Shown: positions 45,133-55,831, counted from the stretch's first letter. The stretch: DNA of 64,000 nt from JAKFEW01 sp036675505 (GCA_036675505.1 JAKFEW010000139.1:62001-126000), one strand, 5' to 3'. Made by a program: numbers and translations. The notes: generated from the letters alone by a model not told the origin.

Positions 45133-46124
45133 TTGAGCTTCACCTCCAGCTGCCAGGCTTTCCGCCCGTGCGGCGGCAGCAGCCCATGATCCTTGAAGTG
45201 CCGCACGGCCAGCGCCAGGTCGTCCTGCGCGCCGATGCAAGGCTCGATCGCCACGTTGTAATAGGGCGAGGCGCCGGCGATGCCGGTCCAGCCCCCATAG
45301 TTCAACCACAGGCCGAGGTGGGTCACCTCGGCCGGGTCGAACTGCAAGCGGAGCTCGGTGCCCACGAAGATGTCCTGCAGCGCCACGTAGCCGAGCGAGG
45401 GTGCCTTGCCCCAGAGCTTGACCGCGTGGCCCGCCGTGACGTCCGGCGTGTTCGAGAGGTCCCACTCACGGCCTTCGGCATCGACGGCCTTCGGCCACGC
45501 GACCTTGGTACCCAGCTGGCCGAAGCGATCATGCGGCGAGCCGTACACCGTCAGCTCGCGCACGCCCGGCACCACCAATTTCATGCCCGGCGTGACGTTG
45601 AAGACTGGGTGGCTGCTCCAGATGAACGGGAAGGGATAGGGCGAGAGGTTGGTGACGGCGTAGGTGAGCCGCACGGCGGCCTCGCCCTCCATCAGCCAGA
45701 GCGAGCGCTCGAAGCGATACGGGAAGCGCACGCCGTGCGCGGTCAGCCGCACCTCGATCTGGGTGCCGTCGCAATATGCTTCGGCCTTCCAGGGCAAGGC
45801 CCAGATCTCGCCGTGATCGGGGACGCGCGTGCCGTCCCAGGGCCCGCCCGGGTAGTGCGTGGCGGCCACGCTCGGGAAGCACTCGTCGAAGCCGCCCAGA
45901 TCGTGGGCCGCGACGTAGGAGGCGCCGTACTCGGGCGCTCGTGGCTCGAGGGCCGGGTTCCGCCAGAGCCACTCGCGCATCGTGGGGAGGTGGATCAGGC
46001 TCGCGATCTTGCCGCCGAGCTGGGGGACGACCGTGCACCGGATCAGCGCGTTCTCGAGCAGGTAGGCTTCGAAGCCGCGCCAGGTGATCTTCTCGAGCCG
46101 ACATGGGGCGGAGGTGGGGGGCAC
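45129..46124 (-). CDS. Aldose 1-epimerase-like protein (galactose mutarotase fold)
   Basis: The 331-residue product has the galactose mutarotase/aldose-epimerase fold: LENALIRCTVVPQLGGKIASL at the start, FDECFPSVAATHYPGG, FIWSSHPVFNVTPG with the acid-type histidine, and a C-terminal VAIEPCIGAQDDLALAV with a glutamate. GTG 46124 is preferred, with GGAGCGA upstream; the full open frame to 46259 would overlap the divergent acetyltransferase. It heads the gal operon, so conversion of beta- to alpha-galactose is the likely job, though it is closer to DUF-type mutarotase-like proteins than to GalM. Confidence 0.8.
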   Translation of the reverse strand: MPPTSAPCRLEKITWRGFEAYLLENALIRCTVVPQLGGKIASLIHLPTMREWLWRNPALEPRAPEYGASYVAAHDLGGFDECFPSVAATHYPGGPWDGTRVPDHGEIWALPWKAEAYCDGTQIEVRLTAHGVRFPYRFERSLWLMEGEAAVRLTYAVTNLSPYPFPFIWSSHPVFNVTPGMKLVVPGVRELTVYGSPHDRFGQLGTKVAWPKAVDAEGREWDLSNTPDVTAGHAVKLWGKAPSLGYVALQDIFVGTELRLQFDPAEVTHLGLWLNYGGWTGIAGASPYYNVAIEPCIGAQDDLALAVRHFKDHGLLPPHGRKAWQLEVKLK

Positions 46125-46178
46125 GCGATTCTCGCTCCGGGCGGTGACGGCGAGCGCCGGACGCGCTAACCTTATCAC

Positions 46179-47057
46179 ATGCCGCGAACCGAGGAAAGCG
46201 AAGGGCGAGGCGCCCCCGGCCGAGCGCCGGGTGAGCTCGTACGCCTGCGCCGAGAGCACCAGGACGCCGTCCTGGCGTTCCTGGAGACGTCGCCGATCGA
46301 GAACGTGATGGTGATCGACCGCATCCGCGAGGACGGCCTGCCGGGGCGTGCCTACCAGGAGTTCGTCGGCTGGCGCGAGGGCGGCGAATGGTGCGCCGTG
46401 GCGTTCTTCTCCGGCGACATCGCGTTGTTCTCGCCGGACGGGCGAGGCGTCGAGCCGATCGCCCGCTATGCCCTGCGCCGCGTGCCGATGGTGCCGCGCA
46501 TCATCAGCCGCCGCGAGACCGTCGAGCTATTCTGGGAGACCTTCCGCGAGGCGCCCTACCCGGTGCTCTTCGATCGCCGCCAGCTGGTCTACACCGTCGA
46601 CAGGGCCGCGCTGCGGGCTGCACCCGAGCCGCTCGTGCGGCAGGCGACGATCGACCAGCTCGACGACGTGGCTCACCTGGCCTCGGCCATGAGCTGCGAG
46701 GAGATCAAGATGGATCCGCTGCGCGATCACCCGATCGGCTACCGCCGTCTGATCGAGCAGCGCATCCGGCTGGGCCGCTACTGGGTGCTGATCGAGGACG
46801 GTTGCATCAAGTTCCAGGTCCACCTGAACAGCCTCACGCCCCAGGCCGGCCAGATCACGGGCGTCTACACGCCGCCCGAGTTCCGCGGCCACGGCTACGC
46901 GCGCCGCGGGATGGGCGCGTTCTGCCTCGCGGCGCTCGAGCTCGCGCCGTCGCTCTGCCTCTTCGTCAACGATTTCAACGTGGCGGCGCGGCGGCTCTAC
47001 GAGGGGCTCGGCTTCGAAGAGGTCATGGAGTACCGCGCGATCTTTTTGGACGCCTGA
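46179..47057 (+). CDS. GNAT-family acetyltransferase
   Basis: The 292-residue protein has an N-terminal unrecognised half (SPIENVMVIDRIREDGLPGR) and a C-terminal GNAT domain: GQITGVYTPPEFRGHGYARRGMGAF with the acetyl-CoA loop, FVNDFNVAARRLYEGLGFEEV. The family resembles DUF4081-type acetyltransferases. The substrate is unknown. It is divergent from the gal operon; TAACCTTATCAC just before the ATG is the only AT-rich patch. Confidence 0.8.
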   Translation: MPRTEESEGRGAPGRAPGELVRLRREHQDAVLAFLETSPIENVMVIDRIREDGLPGRAYQEFVGWREGGEWCAVAFFSGDIALFSPDGRGVEPIARYALRRVPMVPRIISRRETVELFWETFREAPYPVLFDRRQLVYTVDRAALRAAPEPLVRQATIDQLDDVAHLASAMSCEEIKMDPLRDHPIGYRRLIEQRIRLGRYWVLIEDGCIKFQVHLNSLTPQAGQITGVYTPPEFRGHGYARRGMGAFCLAALELAPSLCLFVNDFNVAARRLYEGLGFEEVMEYRAIFLDA

Positions 47058-47168
47058 GCCGCAGGCGCTGACGCTCGATGCCTGAGGCGGGCGCGGTTTT
47101 CCCGGCGAGACCGGCGGGTATGACCAGCACGGCTGCGGGGCGATCCGGGGCCTAGATCGGACCCGGCT

Positions 47169-47654
47169 TTGGCGCTGTATCTCGATACGGAGGCGACCTA
47201 CCAGGGCGAGTTGACGGTGATCGGGCTGCACCACGCGGCGATCGGCACCGTCCAGCTGGTGGGCAAGGACATCACGCGGGCGGCGCTCGAGGCGCTGCTG
47301 CCGTTCGCGCTGTGCGTGTACACCTACAACGGCGACAAGTTCGATCTGCCGATCATCAAGCAGCAGGTCGGCGTCGACCTCAAGCAGCGCTACCGGTCCG
47401 TCGACCTCATGAAGGCCTGCCACCGCGCCCGGCTCTACGGCGGGCTCAAGGGCGTCGAAGCGCGCCTCGGCATCGCGCGCAAGCTCACGGGCATGACCGG
47501 CAAGGACGCCGTGGCGCTCTGGTACGAGTACGAGAAGACCGGCGACGAGTCCGCGCTCCAGCGGTTGCTCGCGTACAACCGGGAGGACGTCGAGAACCTC
47601 GTGACGCTCCGCGAGTGTCTCGAGCAACGCCTCGCCCGCGGCGGGTCGCTCTAG
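47169..47654 (+). CDS. RNase H-fold 3'-5' exonuclease-like protein (YprB family)
   Basis: The 161-residue product shows DEDD-type acidic residues: Asp/Glu in ALYLDTEATYQGELTVIG, Asp in YTYNGDKFDLPIIKQQ and Asp in LLAYNREDVENLVTL. This is the YprB-like predicted exonuclease domain, without the TPR part of Bacillus YprB. TTG 47169 is the only plausible start. The length fits a stand-alone domain. Confidence 0.8.
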   Translation: MALYLDTEATYQGELTVIGLHHAAIGTVQLVGKDITRAALEALLPFALCVYTYNGDKFDLPIIKQQVGVDLKQRYRSVDLMKACHRARLYGGLKGVEARLGIARKLTGMTGKDAVALWYEYEKTGDESALQRLLAYNREDVENLVTLRECLEQRLARGGSL

Positions 47655-47706
47655 CGGGCGAGGCGGCGCCGGCGCCGGTGACCCGGCGCCGGGTATAACG
47701 GCCAGG

Positions 47707-50700
47707 ATGACCGCCGACCGTTTCACCTTGATCGAGGAGCTCGGACGTGGCGCCATGGGCGTCGTGTGGCGCGCGGCCGACCACGCCCAGGGCTCGCGGA
47801 TCGTCGCGCTCAAGACGATCCGCGCGGACAGCGTGATCACCGCCGAGCAGCGGCTCCGCTTCAAGGAGGAGTTCCGGGCCATGGCGCGCCTGCGGCACCC
47901 GAACGCCATCGAGGTCTTCGACTACGGGCAGCTCGACGCCCATACCCAATTCATCTCGATGGAGCTCGTGGCGGGCCGTGAGCTGGCAGCGCTCGTCGCC
48001 ACGGGCCCATTGCCGATCGACGAGGTGATCCGCATCCTCGTCGCGCTCGCGCAGGTGCTCGGCTTCATCCATTCGCGCAGGCTCGTCCACCGCGACATCA
48101 AGGCCGCGAACGTGTTCGTGCGCGAGGACGGCACGGTCAAGCTGATGGACTTCGGGCTCATGGCGCAGCTCGGACAGCCGGCGACCGGCGGCATCAGCGG
48201 CACCCCCGGCTACATGGCGCCCGAGCTCGTGCGCGGCGGCGCGATCGACGGTCGCACCGACCTGTACGCGCTCGGCTGCCTGGCCTACGAGCTGCTCACG
48301 GGCGCGCTCCCGTTCACGGGCCGGGTGCTCGACGTCGTGCGGGCGCACGTCGGCACGCCCGTGCCCCCGCTCGCCAGGCGCCGCCCGGATGCGCCAGAGC
48401 AGCTCGTGGCGCTCGTCCACCGCCTGCTCGAGAAGGATCCGGCGGCGCGGCCCATCGATGCCGCCGCCTTGCTCGACGACCTCACCGATCTGGCTGGCCC
48501 GGCGGCCGCCCGCCCGACGCTCGAGCAGCGCAAGAGCTACCTCGTGGCGGGCTCGCTGATCGGGCGCGATGAGGAGCTCCGGGCGCTGAGCCGTGCGCTG
48601 GCCGACGCCCAGGCCGGGCACGGTCGCGCGGTCTACCTGGACGCCCCGGCGGGCGTCGGCAAGAGCCGCCTCGTGCAAGAGCTCACGGTCGCGGCCAAGC
48701 TCGCGGATTTGCCGGTCCTGACCTCCCCGTGCCACGAAGCCGGGATGGCGCCGTACGAGGGCGTGGTGGCGGCGCTGCGCACGCTCGAGGCCGTCTCGAC
48801 GGCGGAGGAGCGCGCGGCCCATGCGGCCGTGCTCGAGCGCCTCGCCCGCCCGGGCGCGCCACTCGACGCGGAGGCCCGGCGGCGTGCGAACGCAGAGGTG
48901 ACCGCCTGGTTATCGGCCGTGGCCGCGCGGACGCCGCTCCTCTGGGTGGTCGAGGATGCCCACTGGGCGGACGCCGGCACGATCGACGTCCTCAACCACC
49001 TGGCGGCCATGCTCGCGGGCATCCCCGTGGCCATCCTCGTGACCTTGCGTGGGGACGAGACCCCGGCCGGCAGCCCGGCGCGCGCGCCGATCGCCGAGGG
49101 CCAGGCCGCGCTCCTGCCGCTCGCGCCCTTCGACGGCGGCCAGGTGCGCGCCTTGATCGAGGCCATGCTGGGCCCGATCGTCCTGACGCCCGAGTACGGG
49201 CGCTACTTCGTCGAGGCGACCGGCGGCAACGCGTTCTTCGTGACCGAGGCGCTGCGCACGATGATGGAAGACCAGGTGCTGGCCTACCGCGACGGCGTCT
49301 GGCACTTCCCGACCGACACCGGCAACCTCGCGCTGCTGACGACGGTCCAGGCGACGATCGCCCGGCGCCTCGCGCGGCTCGACGTGGCGGCGCGACACGT
49401 CGCCGAGACCGCCGCGGTGATCGGGCGGGCGCCGAGCCGCGAGCTGCTGCTCGAGGTCGGCGGGATCAGCGAGGACGAGCTCTTCACCGCGCTCGACGAG
49501 CTGCTCGAGCGCCAGTTCCTGATCAAGGACGGCGTCTCGTTCCGCTTCCCTCACGATCGGGTGCGCGAGACCTTGCACGCCGAGCTCGCCCCGCGCCGTC
49601 GGGCCGAGCTGCATGGCCGCTGCGGCGCCGCGCTCGCCCGCCGGGAGGGCACGCCGCTGGCCGTGCTCGCGCGGCACTACGGCCAGGGCCCGGACCTCGA
49701 GCAGGCCTACGCCTACGCCCGGCGCGCCGGCGACGCGGCGCGCGACGCCGGCGCGACCGAGGTCGCGCTCGATCACTGGCTGGCCGCCGAGCGGGCGTTG
49801 CTCGCGGGGAAGCGCGGCGCGCAGGACGATCGGCTGCTGGCGCTCTGGTGGGAGATCGGCAAGGCGGCTTATTACGCCCGCCCGGAGGTCGCGATCGCCG
49901 CCTTCGAGCGCCTGGTCGTGAAGCTCGAGGCCGCGTGCCATGCGGGCATCACGCGGCGCATCCTCATCCAGGAAATGAAGCTCGTGCGGCGCCTGCCGGT
50001 GCGGTGGCAGGCCGCGTTCTGGTGCCTCGTTCAACAGCGCGCCGGCGAGGCGCACCGCGCGGTAGGCCGTCGGTCCTTCAGCCCGTTGGCCTGGGCCGAC
50101 GCGTTTTCGCGCGCCCACCTGGCCAACGGTTTCCTCGCCGTGGCGTACGCCAAGGCCGGGCGGCCGCGGAAGGGGCTCGAGGTGCTCGAGCGGGTCGTGC
50201 GATCGGTCTCGTTCGCCGGCACCGAGACGGTCATGGAAGCCGCGGAGCTGGTGGTCCAGGCGCCGATCCTGGAGTGGATGGGGCGCCTCGACGAGGCGGT
50301 CGCGGTGGCCCGCCGCGTGGAAGCGATGGCGGGCCCGCCGGGCGCCGGCGATCACCCGCTCGCGCGCGTCGCGCGGATCGGCGCGTTCGGCTGTCAGCTC
50401 GCCGTCGCGCTGCAAGGCGATCGCCCCGACGAGGCCATCCTCGCGCAGCACGTGAAGGCCTGCGAGGAGGCTGGCGACCGGCATGGCGTGGTGGACGCCT
50501 GGGCGGCGTTCGCGCTCTGGCACGCCGCGACTGGCCGGCTGGACGAGGCCCAGGCCTGGCTCGACCGCATGGCCCAGCACTGCCGGCGGATCGGTGAGCC
50601 GATTCACCCCGACATCTTGTGCCTCCGCCCCTTCGTGGCCTTTCAGGCCGGCGAGTTCGAGGCGGCGCTGGGCCTCGTGCGGCAGGGGCGCCTGGCGCCG

Positions 50701-51339
50701 CAGCTGGCCGCCGGCGAGTTCACGTCGCGTGCGCGGCTCGCGCTGCTCGAAGGCGAGGCCCGGCTCGCGCTCGGCGAGGTCGACGCCGCGGCCGCCATCT
50801 TCGCGGAGGCGATCGCCGTGGGGCACGACCGCGAGCTGCTCCTGGACGTCGTGGTCGGCCAGCTCGGGCGCGCACGGGTGGCGACGGTGCGCGGCGATCG
50901 CGCCGCGGCGCGCGCGGACCTCGAGGCGGCGCTCGCGACGGTGGCCGCGGGCCCGCTGCGGAACCCTGGCTACGAGGCCATCACGGCCCGCCTGCTCGGG
51001 GAGCTCGCGACCGACGAGGCACGCTGGGCCGACGCCGAGGCCGCGCTGGACCGCGCGCTGGCGATCGCCACCCGCCAGGACAACCCGCTCGAGCAGGGCC
51101 AGATCCACCGCGCCCGGGGCCGGCTGCAGGCGGCGCGCGGCGATCGGCCGGCGGCCGAGGCGGCGTACCGCGAGGCCGGTGAGCGTTACTATGCGTTGCG
51201 CAATCGCCACCACCTGCACCTGGTCACGCGCGACCTGGAAGCGCTGCGGGGCGGCCCGGCGATCGCCGAGGCGACGGCCGTGGTGGCGCCGGCGCCCGAG
51301 CTCGTGATGGAGCGCTGGGCGAACCTCCTGCGGATTTGA
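47707..51339 (+). CDS. Ser/Thr protein kinase fused to AAA16 ATPase and helical-repeat domain
   Basis: The 1210-residue protein starts with a complete kinase: ELGRGAMGVVWRA, VALKTI, HRDIKAANV, DFGLM and GTPGYMAPELV (residues 6-270). Next is a STAND/AAA-16 ATPase with Walker A APAGVGKSR (about 312-320) and Walker B LLWVVEDAHWAD. A long alpha-helical region follows (about 590-1210), with TPR-like repeats such as WADAEAALDRALAIA. No DNA-binding or cyclase domain is attached. It is probably a signalling hub that senses through its repeats. The GC-rich inverted repeat before the start ends in TATAAC. Confidence 0.92.
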   Translation: MTADRFTLIEELGRGAMGVVWRAADHAQGSRIVALKTIRADSVITAEQRLRFKEEFRAMARLRHPNAIEVFDYGQLDAHTQFISMELVAGRELAALVATGPLPIDEVIRILVALAQVLGFIHSRRLVHRDIKAANVFVREDGTVKLMDFGLMAQLGQPATGGISGTPGYMAPELVRGGAIDGRTDLYALGCLAYELLTGALPFTGRVLDVVRAHVGTPVPPLARRRPDAPEQLVALVHRLLEKDPAARPIDAAALLDDLTDLAGPAAARPTLEQRKSYLVAGSLIGRDEELRALSRALADAQAGHGRAVYLDAPAGVGKSRLVQELTVAAKLADLPVLTSPCHEAGMAPYEGVVAALRTLEAVSTAEERAAHAAVLERLARPGAPLDAEARRRANAEVTAWLSAVAARTPLLWVVEDAHWADAGTIDVLNHLAAMLAGIPVAILVTLRGDETPAGSPARAPIAEGQAALLPLAPFDGGQVRALIEAMLGPIVLTPEYGRYFVEATGGNAFFVTEALRTMMEDQVLAYRDGVWHFPTDTGNLALLTTVQATIARRLARLDVAARHVAETAAVIGRAPSRELLLEVGGISEDELFTALDELLERQFLIKDGVSFRFPHDRVRETLHAELAPRRRAELHGRCGAALARREGTPLAVLARHYGQGPDLEQAYAYARRAGDAARDAGATEVALDHWLAAERALLAGKRGAQDDRLLALWWEIGKAAYYARPEVAIAAFERLVVKLEAACHAGITRRILIQEMKLVRRLPVRWQAAFWCLVQQRAGEAHRAVGRRSFSPLAWADAFSRAHLANGFLAVAYAKAGRPRKGLEVLERVVRSVSFAGTETVMEAAELVVQAPILEWMGRLDEAVAVARRVEAMAGPPGAGDHPLARVARIGAFGCQLAVALQGDRPDEAILAQHVKACEEAGDRHGVVDAWAAFALWHAATGRLDEAQAWLDRMAQHCRRIGEPIHPDILCLRPFVAFQAGEFEAALGLVRQGRLAPQLAAGEFTSRARLALLEGEARLALGEVDAAAAIFAEAIAVGHDRELLLDVVVGQLGRARVATVRGDRAAARADLEAALATVAAGPLRNPGYEAITARLLGELATDEARWADAEAALDRALAIATRQDNPLEQGQIHRARGRLQAARGDRPAAEAAYREAGERYYALRNRHHLHLVTRDLEALRGGPAIAEATAVVAPAPELVMERWANLLRI

Positions 51340-51354
51340 GCGCCGCATGGCATC

Positions 51355-51615
51355 ATGGACGCTATGAGTGAGTCCACCGCCCCGACCGACGCCACGCCCC
51401 CGTCGACGATCCGGCCATCACGGTCGATGCCGCGGCCGGCCATCCGGGCGATCGCCTGGTCCGGCCACTTCTGCGGCGTGATGACCTGCTTCCTGGTCTA
51501 CTTCGCGGTGCGCCACGGCTTCCACCCGGTGCTGATCGCGCTGAACGTCTTCACCGCGCTGTTCCTGTTCGGCGGGTCGGCCTGGCTGCAGTGGCAGCTG
51601 CGCCGACCCGCCTGA
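51355..51615 (+). CDS. Small two-helix membrane protein
   Basis: The 86-residue product has a Thr/Pro-rich N-terminus and two hydrophobic helices (IAWSGHFCGVMTCFLVYFAV and LIALNVFTALFLFGGSAWLQW). It is a probable inner-membrane protein of unknown role. ATG 51364 in frame is an equally possible start. It follows the kinase-ATPase gene by 15 bases and may be cotranscribed. Confidence 0.65.
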   Translation: MDAMSESTAPTDATPPSTIRPSRSMPRPAIRAIAWSGHFCGVMTCFLVYFAVRHGFHPVLIALNVFTALFLFGGSAWLQWQLRRPA

Positions 51616-51643
51616 GCGACCGGGGCCCGCTCAAGGATCGAGA

Positions 51644-52390
51644 CTAGGAGCCCGCCACATACGCCCGAAGCACGGTCACGGATGTGAACGAGATGGGGCC
51701 GGCCGCGGTCTGCACGGTCACCGGGGAAATCGACTTCACCAGCCCATGGCCCTTGGCCATCCAGTAGTAGGCCTTGCCCGTGGCGGTGGTCGGGGCCGGC
51801 GAGGCGTCCGTGGCCGGGGCCGGGGGCGCGGCCACTTCGAACTTGGCGCACGCGAAGGTGCCCGCCGCGGTGGTGAGGTCCTCCATGCCGAGGAACTTCA
51901 TCGGGGGCACGGAGCCAGAAGAGCCCGAGGAGGCCGACGACGGCATGGGGTCCGCGGCCGTCGGGATTTTCTCCTCGGTCGTAGATTCCCCGGCGCCTGA
52001 CCCGGTGATGGTGGTCTTGATCTTGGCGGTCGTCGCCGTCAACTCGATGACCTCGCGAGTCAACACGGTCTCCGGGACGGCCGGGAAGCCCGCCGGCATG
52101 TCTTCGCCGTACGACACCATCGTCCACTTCGCGCCCTTTTTGTAAGCAGGCGCGTACTCGAAGAACCAGGCCCCGAATTTCGCCTTCGCCGACTCCGGCG
52201 TGATTTCGTCGCCGACGGCCGGGGCGGTGACGGTGACGGACGCGCCGGCGGAGGCGCTCGCCGCTGGGGCGGCGCTCGCGCCGGCGGCCGGCGAGGCACC
52301 CGCGGCGGTCGGCGTGGCGGACGGCGCGGGGCAGCCGGCGAGCATGGCGGCGGTCAGCGCCACGCCGGGGATCAGCCTGGTGATGGACAT
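51644..52390 (-). CDS. Lipoprotein of unknown function
   Basis: The 248-residue product has a lipobox (AAMLAGC, Cys20) and an Ala/Ser/Pro-rich tether. The mature domain resembles a beta-rich single fold (GAWFFEYAPAYKKGAKWTM, VLTREVIELTATTAKIKTT, FACAKFEV, KAYYWMAKGHGLVKSI). ATG 52390 follows GAGGAAGC. The first in-frame ATG at 52489 lies before any signal peptide and is unlikely. It is divergent from the selenocysteine tRNA. Confidence 0.75.
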   Translation of the reverse strand: MSITRLIPGVALTAAMLAGCPAPSATPTAAGASPAAGASAAPAASASAGASVTVTAPAVGDEITPESAKAKFGAWFFEYAPAYKKGAKWTMVSYGEDMPAGFPAVPETVLTREVIELTATTAKIKTTITGSGAGESTTEEKIPTAADPMPSSASSGSSGSVPPMKFLGMEDLTTAAGTFACAKFEVAAPPAPATDASPAPTTATGKAYYWMAKGHGLVKSISPVTVQTAAGPISFTSVTVLRAYVAGS

Positions 52391-52558
52391 GTTGCTTCCT
52401 CGTTTCAGGTTGGGGGACGCGATTGGGACGAGCGCTTGGCTGTCCGTGTTCCACGAACCTGCAACATTCCCGTGGCGGCGAGGTGGCAAGCGAGCGTTGA
52501 GGTCGTCCTGGGGGGCGGCGCGTCTCGCTCCATGTGTATGGTAAAATCGACCGTTCAG

Positions 52559-52652
52559 GGAGGCGAAGGGGTTCTGGTGGGCCCACTGGTCTTCAAAACC
52601 AGGTAGGGTACGTTATGCGTGCCCAGGTAGGTTCGATTCCTACACGCCTCCG
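52559..52652 (+). tRNA. selC: Selenocysteine tRNA (anticodon TCA)
   Basis: The 94-nt sequence has acceptor arms GGAGGCG and CGCCTCC, an anticodon stem CTGGT/ACCAG around loop CTTCAAA with anticodon TCA, a long variable arm (GTAGGGTACGTTATGCGTGCCC) and a T arm GTAGG-TTCGATT-CCTAC. The long extra arm and UCA anticodon are diagnostic of tRNA-Sec. The eighth acceptor pair is A-A in my reading, so the usual 8-bp acceptor may be seven plus a mismatch. GCC follows, so CCA is not encoded. Confidence 0.93.
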
Positions 52653-52658
52653 CCTAAG

Positions 52659-52682
52659 CAGCCCCGCCTCGCGGGGCTGTTC
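52659..52682 (+). terminator. Hairpin after the selenocysteine tRNA
   Basis: CAGCCCCGC and GCGGGGCTG form a 9-bp stem around CTC (52659-52679), followed by TTCT. It probably ends the tRNA transcript, though the T run is short. Confidence 0.65.
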
Positions 52683-52713
52683 TAACGTAATTCATGTTTC
52701 GAAGGGGATCCAA

Positions 52714-54372
<1,659 letters not shown>

Positions 54373-54396
54373 CCGGCCAGGCCGGCTCACCTCCTC

Positions 54397-54428
54397 GGCC
54401 CCGCGAAACATTCGCGGGGCCTCTTTTT
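54397..54428 (+). terminator. Rho-independent terminator after ettA
   Basis: GGCCCCGCGAA and TTCGCGGGGCC form an 11-bp stem with an ACA loop, followed by TCTTTTT. This is a textbook terminator. Confidence 0.92.
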
Positions 54429-54465
54429 GGCCGACCGAGGGATTACAAAACTTGATTCGAATGTA

Positions 54466-54490
54466 AACAAGTGTGAGCGACAACAAGTGT
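54466..54490. repeat. 9-nt direct repeat upstream of the 54547 gene
   Basis: AACAAGTGT occurs at 54466-54474 and again at 54482-54490, a 16-base period (about one and a half turns). It lies in an AT-rich stretch after the ettA terminator and is a possible regulator site. Confidence 0.5.
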
Positions 54491-54546
54491 TAACGTGCGA
54501 TACGATCATTTCAGTCGCGAGGTTGGTCACGAGGAGGTTCCCAGCA

Positions 54547-54936
54547 ATGTTTCCAGTCGATTACCAGGTCAACGTTCATCACGAAGAGGGCACCAAGCGT
54601 TACACGCTGCTCGAGAACCAGGACGATCGCCACCTGGTGGTGCTGGCCCCCGAGCTCGTCCGCGAGCTGACTGCCTACGTCCGCCGCGGTGGCAAGCAAG
54701 ACGACGGTCTCGTCGCCTTGCTCGCCGAGGAAGCCATCGTGATCGACCGCAAGCGCGGCGACGTGCTGCCCGAGGCCGAGGCCTACCGCGTGATGGCGGA
54801 CTCCAAGCACCCCGCGATCCAGCGCGCCGCTATGTACCGCAGCCCGCTCCCCGAGCAGAAGGTCGCGCTCACCGGCGAGGATCTCGCCTGGGCGTTCTCG
54901 CTCGAGCTCGCCAAGCGCAAGCTGCCCGCGGCCTAG
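54547..54936 (+). CDS. Uncharacterised 129-residue protein
   Basis: No family recognised. The product (MFPVDYQVNVHHEEGTKRY onward) has no signal peptide or membrane segment. It looks like a compact alpha/beta protein with a charged helix (LAPELVRELTAYVRRGGKQ) and a helical C-terminus. ATG 54547 follows ACGAGGAGG at 7-8 bases. The gene lies between two strong terminators, so it is transcribed on its own. Confidence 0.72.
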   Translation: MFPVDYQVNVHHEEGTKRYTLLENQDDRHLVVLAPELVRELTAYVRRGGKQDDGLVALLAEEAIVIDRKRGDVLPEAEAYRVMADSKHPAIQRAAMYRSPLPEQKVALTGEDLAWAFSLELAKRKLPAA

Positions 54937-54975
54937 CAGACTTTTTCGTCCTCCTTCCTTCTCCTTCTCCTCCAG

Positions 54976-55015
54976 GCGCCGGACGGATCCTCACGGATCC
55001 GTCCGGCGCATTTTT
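54976..55015 (+). terminator. Rho-independent terminator after the 54547 gene
   Basis: A 15-bp perfect stem (54976-54990 with 54995-55009) closes a TCAC loop and is followed by ATTTTTG. Strong terminator. Confidence 0.93.
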
Positions 55016-55021
55016 GTTAGT

Positions 55022-55810
55022 ATGGCGGGCGTGACCACCCGCCGCCCCAAGCTGAAAGCCGGCCGCCTGCACCGCAGCAAGGCCTTCGAGATCCCGGGCC
55101 TGCCCGGCCGCCACCCGCTGACGATTTACCTGCCGCCCGGCTACGATCACGACACGCGGCGTTACCCGGTCATGTACGTCTTCGACGGCCAGAACGTCTT
55201 CGGCGACGAGGGCTCGTTCGCGGGCGGCTGGCACCTGCACCACGCGCTCGACGTGCGGGCCTCCGCCGGGCGCGACGTGCCGATCGTGGTCGCGATCCAC
55301 CATGGCCCGCAACGCGCCGACGAGCTCACGCCCTGGCCGGTGGAGGCGCACCAGGCGGCGCACGGCGAGGCCCTGCTCGACTGGACGGTGGGCCGGCTGG
55401 CGGAGATGGTGGGCGAGGACCTGCGGGTGCTGACGGGCCCCGAGCACACGGCGGTCGGCGGATCGTCGCTCGGCGGCTTGCTCGCGCTGTACGGCTTCTT
55501 CCGCCACAACGATCGCTTCGGCCGGGCGCTCGTGATGTCGCCATCGCTGTGGGTCGCGGAAGGCAAGATCTTCGAATACGTCGCGGGCGCACGCTGCGGC
55601 GGCGATCCGCGCATTTACATCGATTGTGGCGCGCGCGAGGCGCAGGGCATCGTCATCGAGCACGCCCAGTGGATGGCCGATTTGCTCGAACGCAAGGGCT
55701 TTACCGCCGGCTACCACACGATGTGGCGGCCCGACCTCCATGGCGCGCACAACGAGCGCCACTGGCGCCGGCGGCTGCCGCGGGCGCTCCGCTTCCTGTA
55801 CGACGGCTGA
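55022..55810 (+). CDS. Esterase, D-family alpha/beta hydrolase (PF00756-like)
   Basis: The 262-residue product has the esterase D/IroE-like layout: LTIYLPPGYDHDTRRYPVMYVFDGQNVF, the oxyanion region, IVVAIHHGPQRADEL, and the nucleophile elbow AVGGSSLGGLLALYGF. An acidic and a histidine residue occur near DPRIYIDCGAREAQG and HGAHNERHW. The real ester substrate is unknown. It starts 6 bases after the terminator T run, so its promoter must lie in or near that terminator, or transcription reads through. Confidence 0.85.
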   Translation: MAGVTTRRPKLKAGRLHRSKAFEIPGLPGRHPLTIYLPPGYDHDTRRYPVMYVFDGQNVFGDEGSFAGGWHLHHALDVRASAGRDVPIVVAIHHGPQRADELTPWPVEAHQAAHGEALLDWTVGRLAEMVGEDLRVLTGPEHTAVGGSSLGGLLALYGFFRHNDRFGRALVMSPSLWVAEGKIFEYVAGARCGGDPRIYIDCGAREAQGIVIEHAQWMADLLERKGFTAGYHTMWRPDLHGAHNERHWRRRLPRALRFLYDG

Positions 55811-55831
55811 GGCGCGCCGGGCGCCTTCGGG

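Noticed and set aside
48910..51348. Reverse-strand open frame of 812 codons
   Set aside because: It lies entirely under the kinase-ATPase gene. It is rich in Arg/His/Gly and has no known domain; a GC-rich genome creates such shadows.
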